Made by a program: the position numbers and the translations under genes. From contig NC_088789.1 of the NCBI RefSeq assembly GCF_949628265.1, positions 33,721,883-33,785,882 of the forward strand: 64,000 nt of DNA, in the 5' to 3' direction. Shown piece by piece: positions 57,724-64,000 of this stretch (positions within the stretch are counted from its first letter, which is position 1; every line of letters begins with the position of its first letter). Origin of the DNA: Cloeon dipterum. Its lineage: Eukaryota; Arthropoda; Insecta; Ephemeroptera; Baetidae. The notes beneath the pieces are model-generated. The model was not told where the DNA came from and made no database searches. It saw only the letters and a list, made by a program, of their open reading frames with translations.

Positions 57724-59082
57724 TAGGGTTGTGACTTTGTGAAAAAAACAATATCAATTATCGATATTTGATATGATATTTGAAATATCAATATCACTGA
57801 TATATCAGCGAAAAAATATCAAAATTTGATATATCAACGATGATATTTCCAGATGATCAAAAAATGGCTGCCGGATGAACCGAAACCGGTTATGGCTATT
57901 TTTAAGGCTTAAAAACCGATTTTTTAAGCATTTTTCACCGGTTTTATCATATATATCGGTTAAATAAGAAAACATTTGAAAAATGGCGGTTTTCCGCAGG
58001 CATATGGGATGAGTATTCAAATAATTTAAATTTTGCGCGCCTTTAAAACAGATGTTTGAGAAGGGGGTGTGTCGGATCCCACCATATGGCGCCAAAATTT
58101 GCATCTGGCTGCTTTCCCTTCCCCCCTACCCGCCACATGGGTGTCTAATTAATTAATTAATAGCTATTATTAGGTAATAAATAAAATATTATAATTTAAT
58201 TGTGCCATTTAAAATTAATTTTTGAGTTTGATGTTTACAATATCAGCTGATAATGTGAGAGCGTCAATTTTTCTTCAAATTAAAATATTGGGGTGTTTTT
58301 CTCCACATCATAATGTGCTTTTCAACCTTTATCTGGTAATAAATAATTGAGTTTAATAGATACACATAAGAGAAATCAGAATGAAATTACTTTAAACCGT
58401 AGCAGCTGTTTTGTATTAAGTATTTCAATTTTTAATTTGGGGCTATGCCATCATCAGAGCAATTTTCGCAATATTATTTGCGCTATTTGTACACATTTTG
58501 ATTGGATTAGTTACAATAAGTTCTTAATTATTCACCATTGAAATCTAAAATCATTGTTTACAAACAATTTGTTACATATTATCATTTTAATTCAACAAGT
58601 AAAATAAATGTGGTACTGCCAGCTGACAGAGGTCATCTGTGACCGATCAGCTGGCGTGGGTGGCCTTTATTGTTGTCAGGGTTTTACCTGACCTACCTGA
58701 CGTTGCTGACCATTGTTTACAAACAATTTAATTTAATTTTCATTCAACACAAAAGCTACTATAAGCTGACCACAGCTGAGAGATCATCTGTGATCGATCA
58801 GCTGAGACATTTTTCGCGCCTTTGTGCATTGCGAAAACTTCAATATCGGTTACGCCCATGTTTGGGGACGGAAAGTACAGTTTGATCCTAAACTTTTATG
58901 CGAAAACCGGCATGAAAAATGCCATCTGTCGGTCAAAAATGTCAACTAATATCAACCTTGATATCCGACTTAGATATCAATATCAGCCTGATATGATATA
59001 TCAAATATCAGCCATGATAACTGATATGATATTTGACATATCAAATTTTTTTGATATATCGATATTGATATTGCCAACCCTA
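57724..59082. mobile_element. non-autonomous hAT-like element in copy F exon 5
   Basis: The element starts TAGGGTTG and ends CCAACCCTA, giving terminal inverted repeats extended by AATATCAA/GATATC-rich subterminal sequence on both sides. Perfect 8-bp duplications (GTGACGAC) flank it, as expected for hAT transposition. Inside are two related copies of a GTTTACAAACAATTT segment followed by a GATCAGCTG-containing segment. No transposase frame is recognisable, so it depends on an autonomous relative. It lies in coding sequence of an otherwise intact gene. Confidence 0.85.
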
Positions 59083-59090
59083 GTGACGAC
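59083..59090. repeat. hAT target-site duplication, right
   Basis: GTGACGAC, identical to 57716-57723. Confidence 0.85.
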
Positions 59091-59321
59091 AATTACCACA
59101 CCTACGACGCTGGAAACAACATCCACGACGACGACGACCGCAATAACTACAACAAAAATAACCACGGTACGTGTATGTGTTTTTTAGACCATATGGAAAT
59201 GTAACTACAAGAAAATTACAGCCAATTCCGTGCAGTTTATCTTGTGCAGCTTACAACAGTTTTCTTGCGGTATGAATATTAAAAATTCGTGTTTTGTGCC
59301 ATCCAATTTCGACACCACAGT

Positions 59322-59412
59322 AATTAGGTTAAAAGTAGCCGATTCAATCGACATGCAAAATTTTAAAAAACCGTTATGTGCAAATAGATTAGATCGGCTA
59401 CATTACCGTATT
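59322..59412. repeat. short inverted repeat in intron 5 of copy F
   Basis: AGTAGCCGAT near 59334 and ATCGGCTACA near 59393 are inverted ends of a 90-bp remnant of the intron-5 MITE found in all copies. Confidence 0.45.
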
Positions 59413-62400
59413 TGAACCTCCCGCATAATATTTTTTGCTGAAATTAATCATTTTTATATAGAATAATCCATCCCCGGGAGCACTGCAAAGTAGGATTTAT
59501 TACAAAATTTAAAAAGTTATATAATTTTAAATTCAACTCAGACAAAGGCACGAAGATAACATCAAATTGTAGCCTGGAGTATTTTGTTTCTACCTCTACA
59601 GTAGGATTTTTTAACTCTATATCAGGAAAAAATTAAAATGTTATATAATCATAAGGCAACGAGAAACGAAGCAGCTCTACAATGCAAGGCATTAAACATG
59701 ATCCTTTTGACCGTGACCTCTCTCGAGGGATTGGAATGCATGAACAATTTTGAAGGTTGTAGCTTTTGATTTTGTAACGTGATCCACTATAATTCTCTTA
59801 ATTAAGCCAAAACATACTGGACGAGCGGCTCGAACGAAGATGAAAATTGCAATTTAGAAAAAAAGTACGCTTGGTGCTCGACGGGCTTCAACATGTCGAA
59901 AGAACTAATCGAATCGGAAAAAATCTGGTTGCCGCCCAAAAACACAATCCCTTCTGCCACGGAACGTTGCTTGGCCGTTTCTTTATCCTCAGAATCCTCG
60001 AAACAGGGCCTGGTGCACAAAAAATGCGACGACGCCCTGCCCTTCATCTGCCAGTATTCCGTCGACTGCCCAAAGATCTGCATCCGAAACGTTTGATTTA
60101 TTAATACAACTATTCATGAGACGTACAGTCTATCTCATTTCAGGACTCCTTATTCGACTCCTCGGGACTTTTGAAAGGTATGGAAAAAATTGAAAGACAT
60201 GATTGGAAGTTTCATTTTTCAATAAAGATAAAAAATCCTTCGGAATTTGGTTTGACGTCGGTGCCTACACCTATCTCTTGGGCAACAAGCCGGTTTGTAT
60301 CCAGACTCACATGGCTGCAAAGTCTAATTCTTGTCTTCATAGATGGCGTGGCTGGACAGTTACCGGCTGTGTTGTTCATTGGGAATGGAGGCGCTCAACA
60401 TTGACAACGCAGCGGAGCAGTTGGGCCTTACTACCCTGGCCAAGGCAAACAAAGGTTGTTTGCTCATGAATTAAGAAACAGTCTTTATCTTTAGTTCCAT
60501 TTTTAAATTTCAGACAACTGGACCGCGAATTTTAACTACTGGACCAGTGGCACGTGGAAAGGTGCACCTGAGAAGCAGTGGTCGTGGTGCGAGCCAAATG
60601 GACCCACAGTTTTCGCGAAGGGTCTTGTTTGGGAAAACCTCCAACCCGATAATAAAGGAGGGAACGAGAACTGCGTGCATTACCGCTTTACTTTGAATTC
60701 GACGGGAACAATTATGACGGACCGAAACTGCGCCAATAAATATATATTCGCATGCAAGGTAGAGCATGATATTTCTTAAGAAACGAACTATACGGATATT
60801 ACATTTCAGAGTGCATTGCAAACCACCCCAAAACCTTGCGTTGCATCCTGCCCAACAGAAAGCTGTGAAAAAAATGTAATTATTTATGTTAAAGATGAAT
60901 CGATGAATGTGTGCCATTAACATGACTTATAGGACGCCCTCTTTGATACGTCGAATACTAATGAGAAATCTTTACGGGGTGTGTAAAATGGCTTTTATGT
61001 TAAAATACATTTTGACCTTCAATACTATTGTCCAGGCTATTTCTCCTATGGGAACTGGTACGATGGATGTGGAAGGAACTTTTTGGCCTACACCTCAAAA
61101 CTGGTAAGAAGATTTTCCATTGAGATTAACAAATTATACTTAAAAAATGACCAGTTAAACTGGAAAGCCGCCCGTAACAGTTGCTGTGCGATTGGCCTGA
61201 CTCTCGCCTCAATGGAATCAGCGGGGAAGTCGAGTTGTTTTTCCAAAATAGTTTCAAGTATCAAAATAAACCTTGACATATCCGAAAGAGAGTGTAATTA
61301 TGTAAAAACTACTCAAGAATTTGCTCCGGAGACCTATGGAGACTACTGGCTATCCGGCACTGATCTAGGGTGTGATGCTAACTTCCGCTGGTGCACCCTG
61401 AGCCGGGACTTCGTCGACCCTGAGGTGAAGTGGAAGGTGGGACACCCGAAACCCGGCCTGGACTGCGTTTATCTCGAAGTGAGGAATGGATCCGTGTTGC
61501 TGGCCACCGATGATTGCGCCCAAAACAAGACTTTTCTCTGTGAAGTGAGGAAGAAGGCTACCTACCAAAGGGCAATGCAGACCGAATGTGCAGATATCTG
61601 GGACATCACCATTGGTAAGGCTTGGAAAAATTCCTTTCAGAGTGAATTAACGAAAAGTCCATTTCTTGCAGAACAAATCGATCTTCTAATGAACGTCAGC
61701 GCTTTTCTCACGGCGACTGTTTCACTTAATTTGAAGGTTGTTCTGGTATTTCTAATAATTTAAATTCATTAATAAACATGCGCATGTATAGTGCTTCTTG
61801 AAATGCGTCGGAATGGAAATTGGAATGGTAATCAAAACAGAATTGAAAATTACACATGTTAATTTTTAATGCCAACTCCCGTTGGATTTTATTCTATATA
61901 AAAAATATGCAAAATAATTATTTTTCTTTAGCTTGGCATTGGGGGATTGGACGCCATAGCATCGCTGAGACAAATAGAACTCGTGTCTCAGGAGGAACCC
62001 GCGAAATTGGAGACGGGATTTGTTGCTTACGATCAATGCAGCGGCATTAGTTTGTGTTTTTATTAACTACTTTTCAGATATTCAATTTTAAATTAGAATC
62101 GGATGATGAGTGTGTGATTGCCTACGAAACCTACAAGTGTGGCCAGGAAAAAGCGCCTGATTTGGTCTCAAAAATCATCACGAACAACTTCGATAACCAG
62201 ACCATGGTCTCATTTAAAAACGTTAATATTTAAGTTTTTAATTTTCCTTCTTAAAGCTGTACCCACCAACTCCTTGTGTTCCGGTGCGCCGAACTTGTTG
62301 GCTTTCGAACAATGTTCCTTGCGTAAAAAACGTAAATTTAATCGTTGATTTTTAGGACATATTAATAAAGATTTTCTTTCAATTGTAGCAAACTTTAATC

Positions 62401-63365
62401 AACCAGCTTGCCAATTCGGTTGGATGTAATTAATCCTTTGAAAATCCACCTAAACCACAATTTCGATGGTTCTAATCCATTCCTGAATCCTGATGGTCAA
62501 AATAAAGTTGATAAATTAACTTTTCCATTCATAAAATACGTTATGCGTGCCGAAGAAACGTGCATTTTTCTTTGCAACATGTTTTTCGATTTGGAAAGTA
62601 CTTAGGTCGACCTATTTTGACCCTTAGGTGGAAAGATTGGAACATAAAATTTGTGGTTATAGACTCTTATGAATAATTCTAATTTTACAAATCTACAATA
62701 TAGACGATATTGGATATTTTCGGATTTCGAACGGCAAAACATTTTATGTAACTAATGCTGCAAACATATATGCGGTAAATATTTTCACCGTGGTTTGTCT
62801 ATAAAATTGAAATTTACGCTCTTGCAAATTTAGACTCCGTTACAAGCCTACATTCGTTGCTGCGAACTTGGGATGTATCTCGTAGAACCTCAGAATCTTT
62901 ATGATTTTACATTGATTCATGAAAACTTTGGTATGCGATATTTATTGTTATTTACCTTTGCAAGTATACCAATTTGTACACATATATGATTCAAATATTT
63001 CAAACTAAACTGTCCAGGAAGATTATCAGTGCAAAAAATACAAACCATCTTTTTTGCACACGATGCTGATAAGGATTCATGTAATTTGTGCAGATGACTG
63101 GACTCCTATGATGGTGGGCGAGACAGAATTCATCAACCAGACACACGAGGTTTGGTGTCGCAGCCGCACCCTTTTAATGGAGGAATTGTATGATGCGAGT
63201 ACCAGATACCAATGCGGTCCGTCGTTCCTCAAAATCTATAATAGAAAAATTTTCGGCGAACCACTTCATGTAAAGAATAGCACGGTTCCTCTCACTGGAC
63301 CTGTGTACCCTGACCCTTCTAAAGCTTCTACCAATGTACTCCGGTATGTCTGCGAGAAACTTTAG

Positions 63366-64000
63366 CAAAAATGGAATCCAAAAATATTCAAGATGAAAAC
63401 GTTGTTTATTAATTTTTCATTTTTGGGTGACCACTTTGGAGTTTACTTGTTGTGAATGCACTGGGTTTTATTTAACTGGATATTTAAAATATTATACGTG
63501 TTGATCTTCATCATGGAAACTTGATTTTGAACAAATAAAATAATACAATAAACTAATTCATATTAGTTTCATTTTCCTTTAGTAAATTTCCTGGCAGAAA
63601 AAGGTTTAAAACTTGTATATGTAGCCTTCTAAATTTTTTGAGACTTTGCATATTTGTTTTCCCACTCTTTGACAAGTCTAAACTAATTGACTTTGTTGAA
63701 ATTACTTCATGTTCTGTTCTATCATTGAGAAAAGGGTGGACATGATACGTCGTAAGCTCTTTTCATTAATGTCTGCTCAGATTACTGCGTATTAGCAGAA
63801 GAGTGTGTTAACGTTTCCAGATTTTTTAAGGGGGTAGAGTCAGTAGAGGAAACCTATTATGTAGCGGTTCAGGAAACTATATTTTTGTTGTAATTTTTTT
63901 TCAAACATCCGATTAGCCCAGTAATTGGCGATTAGACCGTTACATGGCACATCAGGGTGATGGAAATTTAACACAATACGCGGAAATGAAATTATTAGGA
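63366..64000. other. 3' UTR and flank of copy F
   Basis: AATAAA at 63534-63539 is a likely poly(A) signal. Similarity to the copy A flank (9903-10470) persists for most of this stretch, for example GAAATTACTTCATGTTC and GCTCAGATTACTG. The window ends without another gene. Confidence 0.5.

Larger units (their letters stand above)
56807..63365 (+). pseudogene. copy F: mucin-CTLD3-OBP-CTLD gene interrupted by a hAT element
   Basis: Exons: 56807-56875, 56936-56984, 57031-57152, 57211-57322, 57375 to 59166 (interrupted), 59462-59489, 59548-59600, 59656-59755, 59807-60090, 60144-60177, 60228-60292, 60343-60454, 60514-60758, 60810-60875, 60933-60978, 61036-61103, 61155-61257, 61318-61614, 61672-61736, 61792-61827, 61932-62049, 62097-62206, 62257-62331, 62389-62425, 62704-62774, 62834-62930, 63094-63365. 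The stem exon 5 is split by a 1359-bp element; reading into it meets TGA at once, so this allele would make only signal peptide and stem. Both halves of the exon and every other exon remain open and in phase. The insertion is thus recent, and an uninterrupted allele may still exist. Confidence 0.85.

Noticed and set aside
57805-58104. 99-codon minus-strand frame inside the hAT-like element as a transposase remnant
   Set aside because: No BED finger or hAT dimerisation motif can be seen; the element is best treated as non-autonomous.
1-64000. CRISPR array, tRNA or rRNA genes, bacterial operons
   Set aside because: No regularly spaced repeats, no cloverleaf with B-box that I could recognise, no rRNA core strings; the gene structure is eukaryotic.

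Overview
This window is insect nuclear DNA. It carries spliced genes with GT-AG introns (many only 50-200 bp) and MITE-like repeats. Its two gene families point to insects: Yellow/major-royal-jelly-like proteins, and secreted proteins containing an insect-type six-cysteine odorant-binding (PBP/GOBP) domain. A mayfly is a weak guess, based only on my recollection that mayflies have unusually large OBP repertoires. Nothing here resembles a prokaryote or a virus.

Six paralogous 27-exon genes (copies A-F) dominate. I traced every exon by conserved splice sites and reading phase. Each encodes about 1040 residues: a signal peptide, a short Cys-containing segment, a Thr/Ser-rich mucin-like stem, three C-type lectin domains (CTLD1-3), a six-cysteine OBP domain, then a fourth CTLD. 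Order and strand: A (+, 4739-9902), B (+, 15942-21303), C (-, 26073-31983), D (-, 34453-39879), E (-, 45847-51762), F (+, 56807-63365). A, B and C are open throughout. D has two frame lesions. E has a one-base deletion and a probable exonised intron. F is interrupted by a 1359-bp hAT-like element with a perfect 8-bp target duplication.

Between them lie yellow-like genes, all on the + strand except one inverted shard. Two are complete (24214-25276 and 53741-55417). The others are broken copies near 14325, 22090, 33140-34192, 44783 and 52740. The yellow(+) / CTLD-OBP(-) tail-to-tail pair is repeated three times (C, D, E), so the locus grew by duplication of a roughly 10-kb unit. A and F share a + orientation and a common 3' flank.

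The rest is non-coding: foldback and inverted-repeat elements (1810-4060, 23020-23760, intron elements), hAT-type MITEs, an odd long hairpin in an intron of copy D, and a degenerate minus-strand CTLD fragment at 21717-22019. Conserved 5' blocks upstream of the CTLD-OBP genes contain a GACGTCA (CRE-like) element and, farther out, a TTCNNNGAA (STAT-like) element. The products look secreted and glycosylated. Carbohydrate binding (CTLD2 keeps a QPD motif) joined to a small-hydrophobic-ligand pocket (OBP) is the most unusual proposal of this window, and its function is unknown.
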